Source: Cryptomeria japonica (lineage: Eukaryota > Streptophyta > Pinopsida > Cupressales > Cupressaceae). From it: a stretch of DNA of 64,000 nt. Of the stretch, positions 1 to 11,850 are shown in pieces. The notes beneath the pieces are model-generated. The model was not told the origin of the DNA, searched no databases, and worked only from the letters and a program-made list of their open reading frames with translations. Position 1 is the stretch's first letter. Every line of letters starts with the position of its first letter. The stretch lies in NCBI RefSeq assembly GCF_030272615.1, contig NC_081411.1:830446160-830510159 (forward strand). Reading direction: 5' to 3'. The translations under genes and the position numbers were made by a program.

Positions 1-654
1 TGAAAATCAAATGGAAATCCAATTTTTGCACAATTTCAAGATGATTTTTGAAAATTAGGGTTTTAACAATTAACCTCTTAATTTTGTAAATTCTATTTGC
101 AAATTGAACAAGACATTGAAGAAATTGAATTTGATAAACAAAACAATTTTTCAGATCTAAGATAACCACAAGCACATTTAAAAATCACAAGTTTTATTTT
201 AATTTTAAAAACTAGGGTTTTTAATTGTTTAACCACTAAGTTTACAGAAATTTGAAACTTGTAGATGAAAAATATGCAATTTTGTTCAAAGAAAAGCATG
301 CAAGACATTGGGTTAACCAAAATGTAATGTGGTGAAATGTGAATGAGAGATCAAGAGGAAAACTACCCTTTCCCTCCAAGGAAAGATGAGAGTTTCACTA
401 CGGATTTCCCTTCAAACAATTTTCACCTAGTTACATTCAGAAGAGGAGAGGAGAATTCACTAGATTCAACCTTCAAAGATGAAGATTGAATTTTGAATGA
501 AATGGGAATGATAAGTTGATCCCCTCTTCCTTATTTGAAATGTTAAGGAATTCATTGAATTATGTAGTGCAAAAGTGACAAAGAACTTATTATAACTTGA
601 TATCGGAGTATGGGATGAATGTGTGCACTTGGATCTGGCAGTAATATGTCAAGA
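1..654. other. AT-rich DNA with no recognisable gene
   Basis: No coding signal is convincing here. Two stretches, about 40-160 and 210-300, look like a diverged internal duplication of roughly 190 bp: both carry an 'agggttt' core followed by similar AT-rich text. The only longer open frames are on the minus strand and are low-complexity. It may be interior or flank of the LTR-like blocks that follow. Confidence 0.4.
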
Positions 655-660
655 TGAAGT

Positions 661-1563
661 CACCCTGCGAATTTGGAAAAAGTTACCCGGACCGTGGTGG
701 GAATGTACATAGTCCTTTGAAAAATCCATGAAACAAAAAGGGTTTTTTTGCCTCTGTAAATGGAGCCCAAATTTGAAAGTATAGCTGAGCACCTGCAACC
801 TACACACAGGAAAGAGAGGAAAATGGGTTGGGATTGGGGGTTTTCTTGTAGGTCAAACCCCAGTTTTAGAATTAACCAACTAATGAAAGAAAGTACTCGC
901 AAGTAGATGTAAATGAAAGACTAAATTTTAAATCACCTCAAGGGAGGTTGTCATAACAATGTTGATAGAAATGCTTGTGTGGAATTAAATGTTGGAATCA
1001 ATCTCATCTTCAATGGTTGAATCCTTAACTTGATTGAAACACCTAGCCTTGAAGGGCAACTTGAGAATGCTCAATGCTTGAATACTTGAATGCTCTTGAA
1101 TGCTTGATCACTTATGCAACTTGACAAACTTCAACTTATCCAACTTTAACTCATTCAACTCCTGCAAATGAGAGGACAAAGGCCCCTTAAATACATGTTG
1201 TTGAATTTGATTTTCGTCATAGGCTGACATCGAGGGAGTTTTCCCACTCACTGCACAGCCTTCTATACAACCCTAGGAAGGGCCCTACTGCAAAATAGGG
1301 CAGGGACAGGGGCACCATGCCCCTGTCCTAGGAGGACAAGGGCACCACACCCTTTTCCAAGTAGGGACAGTGGTGCCACGCCCCTATCCTATCCCTTTCT
1401 CCATGGTAGAGTGCAAACAGGGTGGTGTGGAGGCCAAGGGAGATGCTGATTCTAATGGCTGAGAAATCTCTAGTGTCTGATCAGGCTAGAGGATTTGATC
1501 TTGTGTGCATGAGGACCCTAATGCAGTCAAAAATTGCTAGGGTCACAATTTTATGACACTACA
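661..1563 (-). repeat. LTR-like block 1 of a tandem pair
   Basis: Read on the minus strand, this block begins TGTAGTGTCATAAAATTGTG, a start typical of a plant LTR, and runs about 900 bp. It is clearly related to the next block. Shared landmarks in the same order are a 'gtggtgggaatgtacat'-type stretch, 'cacctgcaacctacaca', an 'aatgagag...cccctt' stretch and G/C-rich 'ggggcaccatgcccctgtcc' runs. No retrotransposon coding sequence flanks it, so it may be a solo or tandem LTR remnant. The end near 661 is uncertain. Confidence 0.4.
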
Positions 1564-1570
1564 AGATCTA

Positions 1571-2448
1571 TGGTGCAAATTTATAGAAAAGTCATCAGAA
1601 CTGTGGTGGGAGTGTACATGGTCCTCCACAAAATCTATTAAACGAAAAGGATTCTTCCATCTCTGTAAATGAATCCCAAACCTACAATTACCATTGTGCA
1701 CCTGCAACCTACACATAGAAAAGAGAGGAAAAGGGGTTGTGGATAGGGGTTTCCTTAGTCAAACCCTAGATGAGGAATCAACCTTCAAAGAAAGTAATTG
1801 TAAATGCTTAAATGTAAACAATGGAAATGTATACCTTGTAGATCAACAACTTGTTGATGATGATCACTTTGCTTCTTGAATGTAATCACAAATGTTGCAT
1901 GAAATGGCATGTAACATGACAAAATCCTAACACACACACACATGCTTGCAAATAAATGTTGTAATGTTGCTCCAATGGATGAATGAAGAAGGAGATGTTT
2001 GAAGACTTGAAAACTTTAATGCTTGATGATGTATATCCTCACTTATACTTTCTCATTTAATTTATGCTTATGCAAATGAGAGAACTAGGTCCCCTTTATA
2101 CTAGCCTAGGAGAATTATTTTCATCTCACTAAAGGCCAACATCAGAGGATTTAAGTCCCTAAGAAGAAAATTAGGTCCAAGGGTCAGATGGATCCATCTT
2201 AGGACCACCCTAAGATGGAGGATAGGGGAACCATGCCCCTATTCTAGGGGGGACAGGGGCACCACACCCCTTTCCTACCCTATTTTGGGGCCTAGACAGG
2301 GTCTCAAGGTGACATAAGAGCTTAAACAAGAGGAAACTTGGAATGAAGATGCAAAGAGGGGTCCCAATTATGTAGGGAAATGCATTCGCTAAGGTGAGGG
2401 CCTAAAACATGGTCAAAATTACAAGGGTCACAATTTTATGATGCTACA
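1571..2448 (-). repeat. LTR-like block 2 of a tandem pair
   Basis: This is the second copy of the unit at 661-1563, about 880 bp and head-to-tail with it, only a few bases apart. Its minus-strand start is TGTAGCATCATAAAATTGTG. The same start, TGTAGCATCATAAATTGTAA, appears on the plus strand at 28180, which suggests a family of LTR termini. A 61-codon open frame at 1694-1879 lies inside it and is probably not a gene. Confidence 0.4.
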
Positions 2449-2505
2449 ATATGTATATGTATATGTATATACATACAAATATATATATACACACACACAT
2501 ATATA

Positions 2506-2536
<31 letters not shown>

Positions 2537-2650
2537 GCATATATATATATATACATATATATATACATATGTATACATATATATATATGTATATGTATAT
2601 ATAGATGTGTATGTATACATATATGTATGTAAAATATATGCATATATTGT
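2446..2650. repeat. TA/TATG microsatellite
   Basis: An almost pure run of alternating purine-pyrimidine TATA, TATG and ACAC words. It produces overlapping Tyr/Ile/His/Thr-rich open frames on both strands, which are artefacts. A short (CT)n run follows at about 2690-2722. Confidence 0.9.
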
Positions 2651-2754
2651 CTCTCATTATCTTAGTACATTGTATTCCTACCCGCTTTAAATCTCTCTCT
2701 CTCTCTCCCCCTCTCTCCCCCTTAGAATCCCACATAAACCCTAATGACATCATA

Positions 2755-5700
2755 TAAGGTCCCTTAGCACACCATATGACCCCTTAAGACTATATGATGT
2801 CCTAAGGGGTCATATGATGTTCTAACACATGTACAGCCCCATTAGGACCCCACATGCACCCCAATGAGACCATATGACCCCTTAGGACCATGTATGATAT
2901 CCCAAGGCATCATATGGTGTCATAAGGGATCATATGATGTTGTAACACATGTGTGGCCCAATTAGGACCCCACATGACCCCTAACGATATCATGTGACCC
3001 CTTAGGAGCATAAGATGTCGTAAGGGGTCATACGGTGTCCTAGTGACTCATATGGTGTTATAACACATGTATGGCACCATTAGGGCTCCACATGACCCCT
3101 AATGACACCATACAACCTCTTATCACATCAAATGACCCCTCAGGACCATATGATCTCCTACGGGGTCATATGGTGTTCTAACACATGTGCAGACCCATAT
3201 GACCCCTTTAGACCATATATAGGGTCATATGGTGTGCTAAGGGGTCATATGGTGTTCTAACATGTGTGGCCCCATTAGGACTCTGCAGACCCGTAACGAC
3301 ACCATACAACCCCTTAGCACATGAGATGACCCTTTAGGACCATACTATATCCTAAGGGGTCGTATGATGTTCTAACACATGTGTGGACCCATTAGAAACC
3401 TACATGACCCACAATGACACCATATGACCCCTTAGGGCCATGTATGATATCCTAAGTGGCCATATGGTGTCGTAAGGGCTCATATGGTGTTGTAACACTA
3501 TGTGGCCCAATTAGGACCCCATGTGACCTCTAACGACATCATGTTACCCCTAAAAACACCACATGACCCCTTACGAGCATATGATGTCCTAAGGGGTCAT
3601 ATGGTGTCCTAGTCGATCATATGGTGTTGTAACACATGTGGCACCATTAAGACTCCACATGACCCCTAATGACACCATATGACACCTTAGCACATGACAT
3701 GAACCCTTAAGACCATATGTTGTCCTAAGGGGTCATATGGTGTCCTAAGGTGTCATATGGTGTTCTAACACACTTGTCGACCCATTAGGACCCCACAAGA
3801 CCACTACAACATGATATGACCCCTTAGCATACCACGTGACCCCTTAGGACCATATGATGTCCTAAGGGGTCGTATGGTGTCTTAAGGGGTCATATGGTGT
3901 TCTAAAACATGTGTGGCACCATTAGGATGCTCAAGACCCGTAACAACACTATACGACCCCTTAGCACACAACATGACCCTTTAGGACCATATGATATCTT
4001 AAGGGGTCGTATAATGTCCTAAGGGGTCATATGGTGTTCTAAGTCATGTGCAAACCCATTAGGACCTTACAAGATCCCTAATGACAACATATGACCCCTT
4101 AGCATACCACATGATCCCTTAGGACCATATGATGTCCTAAGAGGTTGTATGGTGTCCTAAGGGGTCATATGGTGTTCTAACACATGTGTGGCCCCATTAG
4201 GACCCCAAAGAACCATAACAACACCATACGACTCATTAGCACAGGACATGACCCCTTAGGACCATATGATATCTTAAGGAGTCGTATGATGTATTAAGGG
4301 GTCATATGATGTTCTAATATATGTGTGTCCCCATTAGGATGCCACATGATCCCCATTGACACCATATGACACCTTAGGACCATGTATGATATCCTAATAG
4401 GTCATATGGTGTCGTAAGGGGTCATACGGTGTTGTAACACATGCATGGCCCAATTAGGACCCCACATGACTCGTAACGATATCATGTTGCCCCTTAGCAC
4501 ACCACATGACCCCTTAAGAGAATATGATGTCCTAAGGGGTAATATGATGTCCTAGTGGGTCATATGGTGTTATAACACATGTGTGGCACCATTAGGACTC
4601 CACATGACCCCTAATGACACCATACAACCCCTTAGCACATGACATGACCTCTTAGGACCATATGATGTCCTAAGGGGTTGTATGGTGTCCTAAGGGGTCA
4701 TATGGTGTTTTAACACATGTGCAAACCCATTAGGAACCCACAAGACCCCTAATGATAGAATATGACCCCTTAGCATACAAGATGACCCCTTAGGATCATA
4801 TGATGTCCTAAGGGGTCGTATGGTGTCCTAAGGGATCATATGGTGTTCTAACAAATGTGTGGCCCCATTAGGACCCCAAAGACCCATAACAACACCATAC
4901 AAGCCCTTAGCACATGACATGACTCCTTAGGACCATATGATATCTTAAGGAGCCGTATGATGTCCTAAGGGGTCATATGATGTTCTAACACATGTGCGGC
5001 CCCATTAGGACCCCACATGACCCCCAATGACACCATATGACCCCTTAGGACCATGTATGATTTTTAAAGGCATCAAATGGTGTCGTAAGAGGTCATATGG
5101 TATTGTAACACATGTGTGGCCCAATCAAGACCCCACATGACCCCTAATGACATCATGTGACCCCTTATCACACCACATGACCCCTTAGGAGCATACGATA
5201 TCCTAAGGCATCATATGGTGTCCTAGTGGGTCATATAGTGTTGTAACACTTGTGTTGCACAATTAGGACTCCACATGACCCCTGATGACACCATATGACC
5301 CCTTAGCACACCATATGACCCCTTAGGACCATGTATGATATCCTAAGGGGTCATATGGTGTCGTAAGGGGTCATATAGTGTTGTAACACATGTGTGGCCA
5401 AATTAGGACCCTACAAGACCCCTAACAACACCATATAACCCCTTAGCATACCACATGACCTCTTAGTACCATAAGATGTCCTAAGGGGTTGTATGGTGTC
5501 CTAAGGGGCAATATGGTGTTCTAACACATGTGGCCCCATTAGGACCCCGTAACAACACCATACAACCCCTTACCCCATGACATGACCCCTTAGGACCATA
5601 TGATACCTTAAGGGGTTGTCTGATGTCCTAAGGGGTGATATGATGTTTTAACACATGTGCAGCCCCATTAGGACCCCACATGACCCCCAATGACACTATA

Positions 5701-6330
5701 TGACCCCTTAGGACTATGTATGATATCTTAAGGGGTCATATGGCATCATAAGGGGTCATATGGTGTTGTAACACATGAGTGGCCCAATTAGGACCCCATG
5801 TGACCCCTAACGATATCATGTGACCCCTTGCACACTACATGACCCCTTAGGAGCATATGATGTCCTAAGGGGTCATATGTTGTCCTAGTGGGTCATATGG
5901 TGTTGTAACATATGTGTGGCACCATTAGGACTCTACATGACCCTTAATGACACCATATGACCCCTTAGGAAAATGTATGATATCCTAAGGGGTCATATGG
6001 TGTCGTTAGGAGTCATATGATGTTGTAATAGGCCAATTAGGACCCCACAAGACCCCAAGTGACACCATATGACCCCTTAGCATACTACATGACCCTTTAG
6101 GACAAAATGATGTCCTAAGGGGTCGTATGGTGTCTTAAGGGGTCATATCATGGTCTAACAAATGCGTGGCCCCATAAGGACCCTGAAGACCCATAACAAC
6201 ACCATATGACACTTTAGCACACAACATGGCCCCTTAGGACCATATGATATCTTGATGGGTCGTATGATGTCCTAAGGGGTCATATGGTGTTTTAACACGT
6301 GAAAATCCATTAGGACCCCTTAGGACCATG
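2755..6330. repeat. Palindromic-word satellite, block I
   Basis: A dense tandem repeat based on the word CCATATGACCCCTTAGGACA and its reverse complement. Landmark phrases of the type 'taacacatgtgtggccc.attagga' recur about every 120-140 bp. One variant, 'ggcccaatta/c', recurs at about 4447, 5109 and 5770, giving a higher-order period near 660 bp made of about five monomer variants (ggcccaatt, ggcaccatt, gcagaccc, ggccccatt, gcagcccc). There is no coding content. The same words build block II at 55480-64000, but there the phrases and period differ, so the two blocks are separate subfamilies. Confidence 0.9.
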
Positions 6331-6337
6331 TATGATA

Positions 6338-6735
6338 TCCCTCTCTCTCACCCTTTCTCTTTTTCTCTCCCTCCCTTCACACTCTTTCTTTGTCCCTCCC
6401 CCCTTCTATATCCCTTCCTTTCTCATCCTCTCACTCTCCCTCTCCCCACTCTTTCTCTCTGTCTCCCTATCCCTCACTCCCCTTACCATCCCCCTCTCTC
6501 TCTCACACCCGCTCTCTTTTTCTCTCCCTCCCTCCCCACTCTTTCTCCCTGTCTCCCCTCTTCTATCTCCCTTCCTTTCCCATCCTCTCACTCTCCCTCT
6601 CCCTCATCCCCACCTCCCTCTCCCCACTCTTTCTCTCTATCTCCCTGTCCCTCACTCCCCTTACCATCCCTCTCTCTCTCTCACCCTCTCTCTTTTTCTC
6701 TCCCTCCCTACCCACTCTCTCTCTATCTCCCCTTT
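6338..6735. repeat. Polypyrimidine (CT)-rich tract
   Basis: About 400 bp of CT/CCT repeats on the plus strand, joined to the end of satellite block I. A longer phrase ('ctttttctctccctccct...cccactctttctctct') recurs about every 150 bp. Three overlapping plus-strand frames encode Ser/Leu/Pro-only peptides and are rejected as genes. Such mirror-repeat tracts can form triplex DNA; that is general knowledge, not shown here. Confidence 0.9.
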
Positions 6736-6810
6736 TAATTTAATTTAAAAATAAGAGGGGGTTAGGGACCCCGCAACCCCGTAAGGTTGAGGACCACCCC
6801 ACATCATCAT

Positions 6811-6902
6811 AGGGTTGTGGGCCCCCCTCCCCAAATCCCTTTTCGGAGTGTGGTGGTTACCATACTCTCACAAGGGATTTGGGGAGTGGGGCCCACAACC
6901 TT
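6811..6902. repeat. Hairpin at the transposase-side end of copy A
   Basis: Arms 6811-6841 and 6872-6902 are inverted and match at 29 of 31 positions, around a 30-base loop. The arm contains GGGCCC and CCCCAAATCCC. The phrase 'gctgca..aaaaaac..tatgg' follows it inward, as it does at the equivalent end of copy B (55255-55308), although the arm sequences differ. It may be an element terminus or an unrelated foldback at the border. Confidence 0.6.
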
Positions 6903-7074
6903 GTGGGGCTGCAGATTTTAACATAAAAAACACATATGGGTTTTTCAACATAAAAAGCACATACATGTTATGGGAATTATGAATGTTGCCATGTTGGGGT
7001 ATTTTTAGGGACTAATTATGTGTATGGGTTAACTAAACATAACTCGTACACATTTCTTGTACATATTTTTATTT

Positions 7075-7480
7075 GGTCAATGGCCTTAATGGTCACAAAA
7101 GGAGTTTGTGAAGTCGTTGAAGGCCCCACTACAACTGATACTACGATTCTATGATATTTTTATGTCAAAGTAAGGGAAATTTTATTTTGCATGATTTTAA
7201 ATGATTGAATTATTGTTCTAATTGGTGCAAAATGACTCTATTTAGGAAAATCGTTATTTCTGTGATAGTTATTTAGAAAAATGACTCTATTTAGGAAAAT
7301 CATTATTTCATTAGTCAATGGCCTCAATGGTCACAAAAGGAGTTTTTGAAGTCGTTGAAGGCCCCACTACAACTGATACTATGATTCTGTGATAGTTTTA
7401 TATGTCAAAGTAAGGGAAATTTTATTTTGCATGATTTTAAATGATTGAATTATTGTTCTAATTGGTGCAAAATAACTCTA
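7075..7480 (+). repeat. Direct duplication upstream of the transposase-like gene
   Basis: A unit of roughly 170-190 bp occurs twice about 240 bp apart, starting near 7078 and 7315. It includes 'ggagttt.tgaagtcgttga', 'ggccccactacaactgatac' and 'ttgcatgattttaaatgatt'. The second copy ends just before the first ATG of the transposase-like gene (7487), so the duplication covers the likely promoter and 5' untranslated region. Confidence 0.85.
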
Positions 7481-7486
7481 TTAACA

Positions 7487-10400
7487 ATGGGAAAGAACAA
7501 GCGAGGAGCAATCGAACAATGAGAGGCTGAAAAGGAAAGACAAAGGTAATGTATGAAGAAATTATGTGAACTAAGAACAATGGGACAAGAAGGTATGTCA
7601 TCCACAACATCTCAATCAGATGTACCAAATGAACCTAATGCAATTGAAAAAGAAATCACAATCAATAATCAAACAAATGATAAAGATGCACCAACAACAT
7701 TTGATTTACCGAATGAACCTAATGCAATTGAAGAAGAGACCACAATGAATAATCAATCAAATGATGAGCATGCACTAGCTCAATTTTATGCGATGCATGT
7801 ACCTAATGCACGCAATGCACTAATGTTAACACCTCCTAGAATTATTCGCAAGAAACCAAAGTATCTAAATGACATTGATGAGAATATTTTGAATCCAATG
7901 CCTGATAAAATAAATGAACGAACTTGTAGAAGAATGGTTAAACTAATATGGCAGCAGTATTTTGAAAAAAATAAAATTGGAAGATGCCATTTAATTGTTG
8001 AAATGATTAAAAATTTGAATTTTAGAGAGAATTAAAATTCTAGGCCTAAGATCATCGAAGAGTAATAGTGAAAGAACTATTGTGAGAAATCTATTTAATG
8101 CATATCAAGATATTGGTTCAAAATCATGTACTAAAGATTCTAATGTTACTCAACATGATATTTCACCAACCATAATGAGTAATAAAATAAAAAAAATATT
8201 GTTTGATAAGAAAAACAAGTAATTCATTAAACATAAGTAGAACAACATTACCTAAAGCATTAGAGAGGCAAGAGAAAATAGAGGATCCTAAAAATAATTC
8301 TCTTTGGGTGCTCTTAGGTAGACTACTACGCAAAGATAAGGTTGTCATTGATGCACTAAGAACATTGATTGAATTTTTTTGACATGACAACACAAGGGCT
8401 TCGCCCAACCAAAGAGATGTTGTTAGAAGGTGAATTGGATCTATAGATCGTGAGCCACATGCCAAACACTATTTGGATATGACTCAACAAAATTTTATCA
8501 AAGATTCCTTCAAAATTTTCCTCAAATAATAATTAGTCAAATATTTTTTGAAATGGAAAAACCTTTTTATTTTAAGATTAATTATGTACGCACCGCGTGT
8601 TGTTCTAGGATACATATTGAATTTTCCATGCACTATGATATTTATCGTCATATATGTTGTCCTTTTCACTCTAACGATGTTTTGCAGGAATGCAATATAC
8701 AAGTACCTCATAAGTCACCAAAAGAATTTATTTCAAGTGTGCTATGTAAAAGACATTATGATTTCATTTATTATAAGATGATGTGTCTGAAAGGTTCTTG
8801 TGCTACATGTAGTGGTTTGCAACATTTACCAAGATGTGTACATTTGGAGAGCATACATGAAATTGGTAAGAAACTATTTTCTTTTGGAAAATACAAGACA
8901 ATCACATATGGGGTTAAAGATGGAAAAGAATTGAAGAGATGTGAGTTAGTGAAAAATGATATATGTGTAGCTAAATTTATGAAAATGTTTCAAGAGAAAC
9001 TAGTTTATGAGTACATAATACATACACATAGAGCTTGGTGGTTAGATGAGAAATTCAAGTTATTCAAGGACACATTTCCTCTTGGTACCATTGTCTCTAT
9101 CATTGATTTTGCTAAACATTATACACTAAAACCTCAAAATGAAGTGAAATCTATGCATTACTATTCAACAAAAGTTTCTATTTTTGTACACATAGCATTC
9201 ATGCATGCAGATGATAGCACAAAGGAGGATAGAAATGTTGTAAGAGAGTATCACTTTTACATAAGTGATGATCGTACTCATTCGTCAGAGTTTGTGCAAG
9301 GATGATTTAAAGTTTTTTATGATAATTTAAGGGAAAGAAACATATAATAAAACCAACACATAATATGGTCAGATAATTGCACCTAACAATTCAAGAATGC
9401 AAGGATGTTCTATTGGTTGACTAGAATGCATGAGACAAGCATTGTACAAAATTTTTGGAATTTCACTGAGGCTAGACATGGGAAGGAGGAGCACGATGGT
9501 GTAGGAGCATGTGTAAAAAGAGCTCTAGCTAAAGAAGAATTGAAGTATGAAGGTGGTGCTGAGTTGATGGATGCAAAAATAATTGTGTGATTGTGTAACT
9601 CTACAATGGGACTGGGTAATGCAGGTATGTCAATGTTTCACAGATATTTTTGGTTGATCAGTGAATCTAATATTGAAAACTATCGAGGTTGTTGTACATT
9701 TGTAGGATCGAGTGAAATGCACTCATTTAGAAGTTCAAATGCAATTTCACTAGTAATTTATACTAGAGAGATTGTATGTTTTTGCTCTTCATGTATTTAT
9801 TTTTTTTGGGAAGAATGTGAATCACAAGAGTGGGTTGACAAATGGTCTTGTAGACCATTGGTTCCAATTGATACATATCAAGTTCCCAAAGCACTGCAAT
9901 TGAACCAGATGAAAGCATCAGTGGATTTCAACCATGTATCCAACCTAGTTGAACTAGGTGATTGTTTTGGTTAATTTTTTGCAAGATTTTTTTTTAGCAC
10001 ATTCTTTTACATCACAGATTATTTTTGGTATTAATTACCATTCTATAAAATGCAGGTCATGTGTACGTAGTTGTTGCAGAAGAGAATAATGAAAAAGGAA
10101 CAAATTAATTTTTGTCTCATTGTAATGAGCCTAAAAGAAGATTGACAACCACAATCATTGAAGAAAAGGGTATTGAGTACCCAATAGGGTCTATTGTCAT
10201 GACAGACACATGGCTTAGGAGATACCCTATCAAGAATTTGGATGTTTGGTTGTTTAAGGACTTTGAAACACATAGGCATATTTTTCATTTCTCCAACCTT
10301 GTTGTTATGACAAATATTCAATTGATTAAGTATCGCGGTATACCTCATAACAAGAATTAATGGAAAGTTTGTGAATCAGACCACAAGGCAATACTAGACA

Positions 10401-10494
10401 TGATACGGGTTAGACCCAATCTAGAAGGCTCGATTGATTTTGGGTCATCTACAAGTGTTCAATTGTTGGAGCATTACAATGATTGTATGGTTTA
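7487..10494 (+). pseudogene. DDE-transposase-like gene, copy A
   Basis: A broken gene for a protein of roughly 850 residues, homologous along its whole length to the minus-strand copy at 51617-54718. In order: a basic, charged N-terminus from ATG 7487; 'RKPKYLNDIDENILNPM' (about 7850); a Cys/His cluster of the form C-x2-C-x7-C-x-H (CATCSGLQHLPRCVH, about 8800); 'FYISDD' (about 9260); 'WSDNCT*QFK' (about 9370); 'ARHGKEEHDGVGACVKRAL' (about 9475); and a C-terminal domain with 'TWLRRYP' after an intron near 9975-10055. SD..SQFK...HGK...DG..KR is the part most like a DDE catalytic core, with the aspartates and the later acidic residue as candidate metal ligands. Stops at about 7523, 8034, 9302, 9386 and 9587, plus frameshifts, make it nonfunctional. 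The superfamily is unknown to me. Confidence 0.65.
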
Positions 10495-10554
10495 GGGTAG
10501 AATGATTTTGAGAATTTTGTATATATTGTCGACAAATTGTTCTATATTCATTTT

Positions 10555-10830
10555 TTGTATATATGTGTGTCCATGAGCTAATTTGTTCATATTTAGAGGT
10601 AAAATTTTGCATATTTAAATGGCCATGAGCTGATTTGTACATATTTAAATGCCAATTTTTTTATATTTAGATGACCATAAGCTAGATTTTGCATATTTAA
10701 ATGCCGAATTATATATAAATGCCCATGAGCTGATTTGTAAATATTTTTTTTGTATATTTAAATAGCCAAGAGCTTATTTGTCCATTTTTAGAGGTAGATT
10801 TTTTAATACAAGTCAATTTTTGTATATGAA
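10555..10830 (+). repeat. AT-rich minisatellite 3' of the transposase-like gene
   Basis: Irregular tandem copies of 'gcatatttaaatg.ccatgagctgatttgt' with unit lengths of about 40-90 bp. The array begins just after the last transposase codon and is not seen after the equivalent gene in copy B, so it appears specific to copy A. Confidence 0.7.
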
Positions 10831-10974
10831 AATTTTTGTATATGTAAATTTGTGCATAAATGGAATTTTGTGATGCATTTTGTATTTTTTATTATACTTA
10901 AAATTTTGTATGACTATTTATGAGTACTCGACCTAATTTATGACTATTTATGGTTACATGTGTATGCCTACCAT

Positions 10975-11850
10975 ATGGCTCTGGATGTTCCAATGAGCTG
11001 GGATGCACAAAAAGAGTGGGCCTACCATAAACCTCCCCACTTGGGTGTACTCGTGTAGTTGGTTCATGCCCACAATGAATGAAATCATGTTTATCCTATC
11101 TTCCAACCTTGCATTGCATGCATTTGACAATTATTACATGCACTAAAAAAATGCTACCATATGAAAATGGCTACAAGTCTTCAAAAACCAAGATAGGTCA
11201 TTGTAAATGGGACTCACATGACCCTATAAGTCCAAATAGATCAATCATATTCCTCTTGGACTACAAGAAATAGTTCGTCAAAGTTTGACATTTTTTTGGA
11301 CTTAGGGCACTTGAGAGATCGTGTCAGTGGGGTATGGCTTTGGAGGTTTGAGTGAGCTAGGAGGCACAACAAGAGAATGCATACCATAAACCTTCCCACC
11401 CAAATGTGCTCCTATTATTGGTTCATGCCCACGACGGACATAATCAAATTTATCCTATCTTGTAACCTTGCATTGCATGCATCTGACGATTTTCACACCA
11501 ACTTAAAAAATGCTACCATGTAAAAATGTATCTAAGTCTTCAAAAACCAAGATAGGTCATTGTAGATGGGCGTCACATGACCCTATAGGTTCAAATAGAT
11601 CAATTGTATGCATCTTGGATTGCAAGAAATAGTTTGTCAAAATTCGACAATTTTTTGGACTTAGGGCACTTGAGAGATCACGCAGATAGGGTATGGCTCT
11701 GGAGGTTCTGCCAAGCTAGGAGGCACAATAGGAGCATGCCTACCTTAAACCTGCACACCCAGATGTGCTTGTGCTACTATTTTATGCCCACGATGAATGA
11801 AATCAAATTTAGCCTATCTTGCAACCTTGACAACAACTGATCAACTTTTA
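10975..11850 (+). repeat. 359-bp tandem repeat, about 2.5 units (copy A)
   Basis: Units start near 10975, 11334 and 11693 and share 'ggcacttgagagatc', 'taccataaacct.cccac', 'catgcccac.atgaatgaaat' and 'catgaccctata.gt'. The spacing of the 'gcacttgagagatc' landmark is about 359 bp. It is diverged from, but alignable to, the eight-unit array at 48545-51360, which has the same period. It lies between the two convergent genes of the composite element. A 78-codon frame at 11604-11840 is not conserved between units. Confidence 0.8.

Noticed and set aside
2428-2753. Open frames on both strands over the TA/TATG microsatellite
   Set aside because: Low-complexity Tyr/Ile/His peptides produced by alternating dinucleotides.
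6328-6748. Three overlapping Ser/Leu/Pro-rich plus-strand open frames
   Set aside because: They are translations of a CT-rich simple repeat, open in all frames, with no domain.
8163-8711. Minus-strand frames of 75-100 codons over transposase copy A
   Set aside because: They are the reverse shadow of a region whose plus-strand reading aligns with copy B.
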